NCBI GenBank assembly: GCA_902519635.1
Contig: CABYKW010000023.1
Location: forward strand, 1 to 5,220
DNA from: an uncultured Pelagibacteraceae bacterium
GTDB taxonomy: Bacteria > Pseudomonadota > Alphaproteobacteria > Pelagibacterales > Pelagibacteraceae
Length of the DNA: 5,220 nt
Direction of reading: 5' to 3'
Shown one piece after another: positions 1 through 5,220 of this stretch. A program made the position numbers and the translations under genes. The notes below the pieces were generated by a model. That model saw nothing but the letters and a program-made list of their open reading frames with translations. It made no database searches and was not told the DNA's origin. The first letter of the stretch is position 1. Each line of letters opens with the position of its first letter.

Positions 1-291
1 TGCAGAGAAGAACATCCTATTTTGATTAAATTAAATGACGAAAAAAATCTTGAATTATTAGGTGTAAATTTTAAAGATAAAAAAAGTAATGCTTTAAAAT
101 TCCTAAAAGATCTTGGTGATCCATACGATGATTTAGCAAGAGATGAATTGGGTATGCAATCAATCAATTTTGGAATTTATGGTATCCCAGAAAGCATATT
201 AATAAATAAGAATTTAGTAATTATAAAAAAATTTATAGGACCTATTTCTAAAAATGATTATGATTATATCAAGAATATCGTAAGGCAATAA
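1..291 (+). CDS. ccmG: Cytochrome c maturation thiol:disulfide reductase CcmG/DsbE, 5'-truncated
   Basis: This is the C-terminal 96 residues of a periplasmic, membrane-anchored thioredoxin-fold protein. In the family, CcmG keeps apocytochrome c cysteines and/or CcmH reduced before haem attachment. The reading frame is open to the window edge, and its first codon (TGC) encodes Cys followed by REEHP. This matches the second Cys of the WCxxC active site and the following helix, so the N-terminal anchor and first Cys lie upstream. Further support is the CcmG-type GVNFKDK segment (residues 21-27 of the visible part), the LGDPY segment after it, and the thioredoxin cis-proline loop YGIPES (Pro63 of the visible part). 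A TTG at base 22 could be read as a start but would remove the active site, so it is not used. The stop overlaps the ATG of ccmH by one base, so the two are co-translated. ccmF probably lies just upstream (inference from usual operon order). Confidence 0.9.
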   Translation, partial: CREEHPILIKLNDEKNLELLGVNFKDKKSNALKFLKDLGDPYDDLARDELGMQSINFGIYGIPESILINKNLVIIKKFIGPISKNDYDYIKNIVRQ

Positions 292-656
292 TGAAATCAA
301 AAGTAATAATTTTTTTTATTTTAATAAATTTCAATGTTGTCAATGCCACAACTTTCTCAATAGACTCAAACAAGATTTTAAAAAATTTACGTTGTTTAAT
401 TTGTCAAGGACAATCTGTCGCTGACTCCAATTCGGACTTCGCTCAAACGATAAAAATTGTAGTTAAAGATCAAATCAACAACGGTAAATCAGAAAAAGAA
501 ATTTATGATTTTTTGATTGAGAAATATGGTGAATGGATTGTTTATAAACCCCCATTTAATAAAGTTAATTTTGTATTATGGTTATTTCCGTACATAACTT
601 TAGTATCTGGTGGAGTGATAATTTTTTTATTTTTAAAAAAAAGAGACAATCACTAG
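291..656 (+). CDS. ccmH: Cytochrome c-type biogenesis protein CcmH (CycL), short form
   Basis: This 121-residue membrane-anchored periplasmic protein acts in system I cytochrome c maturation, where it handles the CxxCH thiols of apocytochrome c together with CcmG and CcmF. Residues 1-19 form a signal peptide with a likely cut after VNA. The diagnostic LRCLICQGQS motif follows, with redox cysteines Cys35 and Cys38. Next come a helical domain (about 43-78), the conserved YGEWIVYKPPF segment (79-89) and one transmembrane helix (about 94-115) ending in basic residues KKR. This is the complete short form: the TPR domain fused to CcmH in E. coli (CcmI in other bacteria) is absent and would have to be encoded elsewhere. 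The start is fixed by the TAATG overlap with ccmG and by an AAGG at 282-285, five bases before the ATG, the best Shine-Dalgarno-like sequence I noticed in the window. Function is assigned by family. Confidence 0.94.
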   Translation: MKSKVIIFFILINFNVVNATTFSIDSNKILKNLRCLICQGQSVADSNSDFAQTIKIVVKDQINNGKSEKEIYDFLIEKYGEWIVYKPPFNKVNFVLWLFPYITLVSGGVIIFLFLKKRDNH

Positions 657-661
657 TTGAA

Positions 662-699
662 AGATATCTAGACATGTGAGATATTTAATTTAATTTTTT
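662..699 (+). terminator. Weak hairpin plus T tract after ccmH (possible terminator)
   Basis: Bases 662-669 (AGATATCT) can pair with 679-686 (AGATATTT) to give eight pairs including one G-U, around a nine-base loop. A run of six T follows at 694-699, seven bases downstream of the stem. The stem has one G-C pair, so it would be unstable, and the T run is not directly adjacent. It is the only candidate terminator between the ccm genes and the next gene. It could equally be chance in A/T-rich spacer, since 662-669 is itself palindromic. No convincing promoter boxes are visible in the 47-base spacer. Confidence 0.25.
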
Positions 700-703
700 A
701 ATT

Positions 704-1207
704 ATGAAATTAAAACTTTTTGTATTTTTAGCACTGTTAAGCTTTACCTTGAATCCTGCTTTAGCAGAAGAAGGTAATAAAGAAATTTCATTTTATACCG
801 GTACTTTTGATGTCATTGATAAAGAAGGTGACGATCAAACAAGTTTATTTGGTATAGAGCATAAAAATCCTAATCTGTTTCGAGATACTTTTTTAGGAAA
901 ATTTTCTCCTGTTTCTGGTGGCTTTATGACAGGAGACAATTCGGTTTATATGTATACGGGGGTTGAAGGCCAATATGGCATTGGAAGATTAAAAATCTTA
1001 CCAAGTTTTACTCCTGGTTTTTATGAAAAAGGAAATGGCAAAGATTTAGGAAGTTCTTTAGAATTTAAAAGTGAGATTAAACTAGGCTTAGATATTTTTG
1101 AAAATTCAAAAATCGGATACAGTTATAGTCATATTTCAAATAACGATTGGGGTGAAACAAATCCTGGAACAGACAATCAACAAATCACATTTTCTAAAAA
1201 CTTTTAA
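704..1207 (+). CDS. pagL: PagL-family lipid A 3-O-deacylase (acyloxyacyl hydrolase-like), outer membrane
   Basis: This 167-residue exported protein is probably an outer-membrane beta-barrel of the PagL family, which removes the 3-O-linked acyl chain from lipid A. Residues 1-21 form a signal peptide (MKLK, hydrophobic core, cut after ALA). The mature part has alternating, glycine- and aromatic-rich strands typical of a small barrel and ends in Phe, as outer-membrane proteins usually do. The C-terminal segment GYSYSHISNNDWGETNPGTDN (138-158) carries the family signature: His143 and Ser145 match His126 and Ser128 of the P. aeruginosa enzyme, and Asn146 follows as in the family. The catalytic Glu140 would align with Asp157, a conservative change, although Glu151 is nearby. 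Activity is therefore probable but not certain. An in-frame stop at 686-688 makes ATG 704 the first start, with no Shine-Dalgarno. The next gene begins five bases after the stop, so the two are probably cotranscribed without an obvious functional link. Confidence 0.8.
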   Translation: MKLKLFVFLALLSFTLNPALAEEGNKEISFYTGTFDVIDKEGDDQTSLFGIEHKNPNLFRDTFLGKFSPVSGGFMTGDNSVYMYTGVEGQYGIGRLKILPSFTPGFYEKGNGKDLGSSLEFKSEIKLGLDIFENSKIGYSYSHISNNDWGETNPGTDNQQITFSKNF

Positions 1208-1212
1208 TAGAA

Positions 1213-2364
1213 ATGAATTTAAAAGATTGTCATAATTTTAAAGATTTTAGAAAACTAGCAAAAAAGAAACTACCTTCACCTATATTTCATTACATTGATG
1301 GCGCTGCAGATGATGAAGTTACTTATGCTAGAAACACAAGCGCATTTGATGATGTAGACTTAGTTCCGAACGTTTTAAGAGGTGTAGAGAATGTAGATTT
1401 ATCGACTACAATATTTGGAAAAAAACTTGATTTACCTTTTTATCTTGCACCCACAGCATTACAAAGACTTTTTCATTATGAAGGAGAGAGAGCAGTAGGA
1501 AAAGCTGCACAGAAATTTAATACTATGTTTGGTGTTTCAGCTTTAGCAACAGTTAGCGTAGAGGAGATATCTTCAATGATAGATACGCCAAAAATGTTTC
1601 AATTTTATTTTCATAAAGACAGAGGTTTGAACGACTCTTGTTTAGAACGAGCAAAAGCTGCAAAATTTGATGTTATGGCTTTAACTGTAGATACGATTAC
1701 TGGAGGTAATCGTGAAAGAGATTTAAGAACTGGTTTTACCTCTCCCCCTAAATTAACACTAGCAAGCTTATTTAGTTTTGCAACAAAACCAATGTGGGGA
1801 ATAAACTATGTAACAAGAGGTAAGTTTGAATTACCTCATCTTCAAGATTTTGTGAAAGAAGGTACTAGCACCAACTCGTCAATTGGAAACTATTTTTCAA
1901 CTATGTTGGACCAATCTATGAATTGGAAAGATGCTGAAAAACTTTGTTCTAAGTGGGGTGGTCATTTTGCTCTTAAAGGAGTGATGAGTGTTGAGGATGC
2001 CAAAAGAGCTGTTGATATAGGATGCACAGGGATCATGGTATCAAATCATGGTGGAAGACAACTAGATGGATCTAGATCTCCTTTTGATCAACTTGCTGAA
2101 ATTGTTGATGCAGTTGGGGATAAACTTGATGTGATTTGTGAAGGTGGAATTCATAGAGGAACTCATATGCTTAAAGCATTATCACTGGGAGCCAAAGCTT
2201 GTTCAGGCGGCAGATTATATCTATACGCTTTAGCTGCGGCTGGTCAAGCAGGTGTTGAAAGAGCTTTAGGTCAATATAAAGCTGAATTAGAAAGAGACAT
2301 GAAATTAATGGGATGTACAAAAATAAGTGACCTTAATAGAAAAAATTTAAGATTTAGAAGATAA
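1213..2364 (+). CDS. lldD: FMN-dependent L-2-hydroxyacid dehydrogenase/oxidase, paralogue A (LldD-like)
   Basis: This 383-residue TIM-barrel flavoenzyme oxidises an L-2-hydroxyacid (lactate, glycolate or similar) to the 2-oxoacid, passing electrons to quinone, cytochrome or oxygen. The length is normal for the family. Catalytic residues match spinach glycolate oxidase: Tyr27 in FHYIDGAADDE, Gln130 and Tyr132 in QFY, Asp160 in TVDT, Arg167, Lys255 in LKGV, and the base His279 with Arg282 in SNHGGRQLDG. The TSPPKLTLASLFSFATKPMW stretch (176-195) resembles lactate dehydrogenase LldD more than plant glycolate oxidase. The residue at the glycolate oxidase Trp108 position is Leu111, as in flavocytochrome b2 (Leu230). 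Oddity: the usual DGGVRRG FMN loop reads EGGIHRG (310-316), so Asp becomes Glu and the phosphate-binding Arg becomes His314, while the later Arg334 is kept. The stop overlaps the next ATG by one base. The exact substrate and acceptor cannot be read from sequence. Confidence 0.9.
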   Translation: MNLKDCHNFKDFRKLAKKKLPSPIFHYIDGAADDEVTYARNTSAFDDVDLVPNVLRGVENVDLSTTIFGKKLDLPFYLAPTALQRLFHYEGERAVGKAAQKFNTMFGVSALATVSVEEISSMIDTPKMFQFYFHKDRGLNDSCLERAKAAKFDVMALTVDTITGGNRERDLRTGFTSPPKLTLASLFSFATKPMWGINYVTRGKFELPHLQDFVKEGTSTNSSIGNYFSTMLDQSMNWKDAEKLCSKWGGHFALKGVMSVEDAKRAVDIGCTGIMVSNHGGRQLDGSRSPFDQLAEIVDAVGDKLDVICEGGIHRGTHMLKALSLGAKACSGGRLYLYALAAAGQAGVERALGQYKAELERDMKLMGCTKISDLNRKNLRFRR

Positions 2365-3521
2365 TGAGTTTAAAAAATTGTCACAATTTTGAGGATTTTA
2401 GAAAACTTGCTAAAAAAAAACTACCTTCCCCTATTTTTCACTACATTGATGGCGGTGCTGATGACGAGTCTACTTTAAGAAGAAATACTGAGTCTTTTAA
2501 TGATTGTGATTTAGTTCCCAATGTTCTTGCTAGCGTTGGAAAACCTGATTTATCAACTACTTTATTTGGAAGAAAAATTGATATGCCAATTTTTCTTTCA
2601 CCTGCAGCAATGCAGAGACTTTATCATCCAGACGGAGACAGAGCCTCAGCAAGAGCTGCGGAAAAATTCAATACTTTTTATAGCATGTCGTCTATGGGTA
2701 ACAATACTATAGAAGAAGTCTCAAATATTTCTAGCGGACCTAAGCTGTTTCAACTTTATGTTCATAAAGATAGAGCAATTTCTGATGATTTAATTGAAAG
2801 ATCAAAGAGATCTGGGTTTGATGCAATGTGTTTAACGGTAGATACTTTAGTAGCAGGTAATAGAGAAAAAGATCATAGAACAGGATTTACAACTCCACCA
2901 AAACTCACGTTTCAAAGTTTAATAAGTTTTGCGATGCGACCCCAATGGGTTTTTAATTATTTAATAGGTAAAAAATTTGAACTTGCAAATGTTAAAAAGA
3001 AAACTGATAAAGGAACTAACATAGCAAAATCAGTAATCGAATATATTAATGAACAATATGACCCGGCTATGGGCTGGAAAGATGCAGAATATTGTGCAAA
3101 AAAATGGAACGGACCTTTTGCATTGAAGGGAGTTATGTCTGTTGAAGATGCAAAAAGAGCTATTGATATTGGATGTACTGCTATCATGATATCTAATCAT
3201 GGAGGACGTCAATTAGATGGGTCTCGGTCTCCCTTTGATCAAGTGAAAGCAATTTCTGATGCTGTGGGCGATAAGCTTGAAATAATTTTAGATGGGGGTG
3301 TAAGAAGAGGAACTCACGTATTAAAAGCTATTGCCGCTGGTGCCAAGGCTTGCAGTTTTGGTAAAATGTTCCTATTTTCTTTAGCAGCCGGAGGTCAAAA
3401 AGGTGTCGAGCACTTATTACAAAACATGTACGATGAAATAAATAGAAATATGGTTTTGATGGGGTGTAAAAATTTAAAAGAGTTGAATAGTTCAAAATTA
3501 ATTTATAGAAATAGAAATTAA
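2364..3521 (+). CDS. lldD: FMN-dependent L-2-hydroxyacid dehydrogenase/oxidase, paralogue B (LldD-like)
   Basis: This 385-residue tandem paralogue of the preceding gene aligns with it without gaps over 383 residues, with about 58% identity by hand count. The N-terminal 35 residues and 252-293 (around the active-site His) are nearly identical, whereas 105-125 and 201-235 are strongly diverged. All catalytic residues are present: Tyr27, Gln130, Tyr132, Asp160, Arg167, Lys255, His279 and Arg282. The FMN loop is canonical here (DGGVRRG, 310-316), but the second phosphate-binding Arg of the usual GR-P-F/Y segment is Lys334 (FGKMF). The pocket residue at the glycolate oxidase Trp108 position is Met111, not Leu as in paralogue A, within the unusual SSMGNNT segment (109-115). 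The reaction is 2-hydroxyacid to 2-oxoacid, probably on a different substrate from A. The start is set by the TAATG overlap, with AGAAG at 2356-2360 just upstream. No signal peptide or membrane helix is visible. Confidence 0.9.
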   Translation: MSLKNCHNFEDFRKLAKKKLPSPIFHYIDGGADDESTLRRNTESFNDCDLVPNVLASVGKPDLSTTLFGRKIDMPIFLSPAAMQRLYHPDGDRASARAAEKFNTFYSMSSMGNNTIEEVSNISSGPKLFQLYVHKDRAISDDLIERSKRSGFDAMCLTVDTLVAGNREKDHRTGFTTPPKLTFQSLISFAMRPQWVFNYLIGKKFELANVKKKTDKGTNIAKSVIEYINEQYDPAMGWKDAEYCAKKWNGPFALKGVMSVEDAKRAIDIGCTAIMISNHGGRQLDGSRSPFDQVKAISDAVGDKLEIILDGGVRRGTHVLKAIAAGAKACSFGKMFLFSLAAGGQKGVEHLLQNMYDEINRNMVLMGCKNLKELNSSKLIYRNRN

Positions 3522-3537
3522 AAGAAATTTATAGATT

Positions 3538-4704
3538 ATGAAACTAGCAAAAAGTTTACAAAGATTAGGAACAGAAACTGCATTTAGCGTTTTAGCTGAG
3601 GCAAAAAAATTAGAAGCTACAGGAAAGCCAATGATACACCTCGGATTAGGCCAACCCGATTTTAAAACTCCAAAACATATTGTAGAAGCAGCAAAAAAAG
3701 CTCTAGATGACGGTCATCATGGTTATGTTTTATCAAACGGAATTCTTGAATGCAGACAAGCAGTAACTAGAAAAATTAAAAAATTATATGACCAGGATAT
3801 TGATCCTGAAAGAATAATTATAATGCCTGGTGGAAAACCTACAATGAGTTACGCTATCCAATGTTTTGGTGAACCAGGCGTAGAAATTATTCATCCAACC
3901 CCTGCATTTCCAATTTATGAGTCAATGATTAATTTTACAGGTGCAAAAGCTGTACCGTATGATTTAACTGAAGATAAAGATTTAAAATTTAATCCAGAAA
4001 AAATTTTATCATTAATAACTGACAAAACTAGATTATTGGTTTTAATCAATCCAAATAATCCTACTGGCAGTTTTGTTGAAAAATCAGATATTGATGTTCT
4101 AGCAGAGGGTCTTAAAAAACATCCGCACGTAACAATTTTAAGTGATGAGATTTACAGCAGACAAATATTTGATGGAAAAGAAATGCCATCATTTTTTAAA
4201 TATAAAGAATTAAGAGAAAGATTAATTGTTCTTGAAGGATGGAGCAAAGCATATTCAATGACAGGTTGGAGATTAGGCTGGAGTTTCTGGCCAAAAGAGC
4301 TTGTAGAGCATGTAAATAAATTATTGATCAATAGTGTTTCTTGCGTCAATGCAGCGGCTCAGTTTGCAGGAATTGCTGCTCTAGATGGATCTGACGACTC
4401 AATAGATCAGATGATGAATAAATTTACAATAAGAAGAAAACTAATTCACGAAGGTCTTAACAATTTACCTGGCGTTGAGTGTAGTTTACCTGGAGGAGCA
4501 TTTTATGCTTTTCCAAAAGTAATAGGTACAGGAATGAATGGTTCAGAATTTGCAAAAAAATGTATGCATGAAGCAGGTGTAGCTATAGTTCCTGGAACTG
4601 CATTTGGAAAAACTGCAAAAGATTACGTAAGGTTTAGTTTTGCAGCTTCCCAAGCTAACATTTCAGAAGCTCTTGAAAATATTAAAAAAATGTTGGCTAA
4701 ATAA
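3538..4704 (+). CDS. PLP-dependent class I aminotransferase (aspartate aminotransferase-like)
   Basis: This 388-residue cytosolic fold-type I aminotransferase is full length. PLP-site landmarks are in order: LGLGQPDFKTP near the N-terminus (35-45), Tyr63, the cofactor phosphate loop PGGKPTM (97-103), Asn174 in NPNNPTG, Asp203 and Tyr206 in SDEIYSR, the Schiff-base Lys237 in SKAYSMTGWRLGW with phosphate-binding Arg245, and the substrate carboxylate Arg365 in YVRFSFA. The GGKP loop replaces the GAKQ common in aspartate aminotransferases and, from memory, marks an alphaproteobacterial subgroup usually annotated only as aminotransferase, so no symbol is given. It lies 16 bases after the second hydroxyacid dehydrogenase, so it is probably in the same transcript and could transaminate the 2-oxoacid made there (inference). 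An in-frame stop at 3532-3534 makes ATG 3538 the first start, with only a weak A-rich leader. The amino donor and acceptor cannot be decided from sequence. Confidence 0.92.
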   Translation: MKLAKSLQRLGTETAFSVLAEAKKLEATGKPMIHLGLGQPDFKTPKHIVEAAKKALDDGHHGYVLSNGILECRQAVTRKIKKLYDQDIDPERIIIMPGGKPTMSYAIQCFGEPGVEIIHPTPAFPIYESMINFTGAKAVPYDLTEDKDLKFNPEKILSLITDKTRLLVLINPNNPTGSFVEKSDIDVLAEGLKKHPHVTILSDEIYSRQIFDGKEMPSFFKYKELRERLIVLEGWSKAYSMTGWRLGWSFWPKELVEHVNKLLINSVSCVNAAAQFAGIAALDGSDDSIDQMMNKFTIRRKLIHEGLNNLPGVECSLPGGAFYAFPKVIGTGMNGSEFAKKCMHEAGVAIVPGTAFGKTAKDYVRFSFAASQANISEALENIKKMLAK

Positions 4705-4730
4705 GCTGTATTTTCTCTAAATTTCAATTA

Positions 4731-4742
4731 ATATCGCGATAT
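4731..4742. promoter_or_regulatory. Perfect 12-bp palindrome ATATCGCGATAT over a start codon
   Basis: The last ten bases of the 36-base spacer plus the first two bases of the ATG at 4741 form a perfect palindrome with a TCGCGA core. CpG-rich hexamers are rare in this A/T-rich sequence. The position would let a dimeric repressor bind at the start of the flavoprotein gene, or let the mRNA fold over the start. No -35/-10 pair is clear, and one copy cannot distinguish an operator from chance. Confidence 0.3.
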
Positions 4743-5220
4743 GAATGAACAAGTTCAATTAGAACTAAAAAAGATTTTTAATGGCAGATTTTCTACATCT
4801 GTATCTACTAGAACCAATTATGCCAGAGGTGAAGATACTTATGACCCTGTTTTATCTCAGGCTGTAGTTTTTCCTGAAACAAATTCAGAAGTCTCTAAGA
4901 TTTTAAAGCTTTGCAACGATCACAAAGTACCTGTTGTACCATTTGGAACAGGAACTTCTTTAGAAGGAAATGTTGTAGGGAATGATAAAGGTATTACAAT
5001 TTCTTTAGAAAAAATGAATAAAGTTTTAAGTGTAAATGTTGAAGACTTTGATTGTAGAGTGCAGGCATGCGTTACTAAAGAACAATTAAATGATTATTTA
5101 AGAGAAGATGGAGTTTTCTTTCCTATTGACCCTGGAGCTAACGCAGCTATAGGGGGTATGGCCTCAACATCTGCCTCAGGAACAATGGCTGTAAAATATG
5201 GGACCATGAAGACAGTTATT
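4741..5220 (+). CDS. FAD-linked D-lactate dehydrogenase (LDHD/GlcD family), 3'-truncated
   Basis: These are the first 160 residues of a vanillyl-alcohol-oxidase-fold flavoprotein whose frame stays open to the window end; full-length members are about 450-480 residues. The visible part is the FAD-binding domain. It has AVVFPETNSEVSKILKLCND (41-60), the pyrophosphate loop VPVVPFGTGTSLEGN (63-77), EDFDCRVQACVTKEQLNDYL (101-120), and FPIDPGANAAIGGMASTSASG (127-147) followed by YGTMK. The DPGA-GGMASTSASGT-AV-YGTMK pattern fits cytochrome-linked D-lactate dehydrogenase (LDHD) better than E. coli GlcD, so D-lactate or another D-2-hydroxyacid is the likely substrate and a 2-oxoacid the product. The substrate-binding C-terminal domain is outside the window, so specificity is open. 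An in-frame stop at 4729-4731 fixes ATG 4741 as the first start. It follows the aminotransferase by 36 bases, the widest gap in the second half of the window, and may have its own control through the palindrome. Confidence 0.87.
   Translation, partial: MNEQVQLELKKIFNGRFSTSVSTRTNYARGEDTYDPVLSQAVVFPETNSEVSKILKLCNDHKVPVVPFGTGTSLEGNVVGNDKGITISLEKMNKVLSVNVEDFDCRVQACVTKEQLNDYLREDGVFFPIDPGANAAIGGMASTSASGTMAVKYGTMKTVI

Noticed and set aside
22..291. A separate 89-residue gene starting at TTG 22
   Set aside because: The frame is open upstream to base 1 and encodes the second active-site Cys and REEHP of CcmG, so the TTG is an internal codon of a truncated gene.
657..703. A sigma70-type promoter ahead of the deacylase gene
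   Set aside because: The spacer is A/T-rich enough to give -10-like hexamers by chance, and no -35 element at suitable spacing could be identified.
2521..2712. Short + strand frame inside paralogue B
   Set aside because: It lies wholly within a well-supported FMN enzyme gene, in another frame, with no family features; it is a shadow frame.
2957..3212. Two overlapping - strand frames opposite paralogue B
   Set aside because: Both are antisense to conserved coding sequence for the FMN enzyme and show no recognisable domain or start context.
1213..3521. Tandem pair as an assembly artefact or one gene split by a frameshift
   Set aside because: Each copy is full length with its own start, stop and complete active site, and about 42% of residues differ, so these are genuine diverged paralogues.
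4152..4349. - strand frame opposite the aminotransferase
   Set aside because: It is antisense to the PLP-lysine region of the aminotransferase and has no independent support.
4741..5220. Glycolate oxidase subunit GlcD as the first choice for the last gene
   Set aside because: The FPIDPGA and GGMASTSASGT segments follow the D-lactate dehydrogenase (LDHD) pattern rather than E. coli GlcD, though the missing C-terminus leaves the substrate open.

Overview
The window looks like a piece of a streamlined, very AT-rich alphaproteobacterial chromosome, most plausibly a marine SAR11 (Pelagibacter-type) cell. This rests on strongly A/T-biased codon use, one-base TAATG stop/start overlaps or gaps of only a few bases, almost no Shine-Dalgarno sequence, and a typical alphaproteobacterial cytochrome c maturation pair. 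No taxonomic search was possible, so the assignment is inference. All genes found are on the + strand. I see no RNA genes, insertion sequences, CRISPR arrays or phage genes, and no gene-free stretch longer than about 50 bases.

Region 1 (1-656) is the end of a cytochrome c maturation operon. It holds a 5'-truncated ccmG (periplasmic thioredoxin-fold reductase, whose first codon in the window is the second Cys of its CxxC) overlapping a complete short ccmH (LRCxxCQGQS motif, one C-terminal membrane anchor). A 47-base spacer with a weak hairpin and T tract follows. Region 2 (704-1207) is a small outer-membrane beta-barrel protein of the PagL lipid A 3-O-deacylase family, with the His-x-Ser-Asn motif but Asp where the P. 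aeruginosa enzyme has its catalytic Glu.

Region 3 (1213-5220) is a 2-hydroxyacid / 2-oxoacid module. Two tandem FMN-dependent L-2-hydroxyacid dehydrogenase/oxidase paralogues (LldD / glycolate oxidase superfamily, about 58% identical over 383 gap-free residues by hand count) are followed by a class I PLP aminotransferase. After a spacer carrying a perfect 12-bp palindrome comes the start of an FAD-dependent D-lactate dehydrogenase (LDHD type), cut by the window end.

Read together, region 3 could oxidise L- and D-2-hydroxyacids to 2-oxoacids, pass electrons to the respiratory chain, and transaminate the 2-oxoacid to an amino acid. The most notable observation is that the two FMN paralogues keep every catalytic residue but each has altered a different FMN-phosphate-binding position (Arg to His in the first, Arg to Lys in the second) and a different substrate-pocket residue. 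That suggests two enzymes with separate roles, or a mixed oligomer, rather than simple redundancy. I do not see a clearly unprecedented system here.
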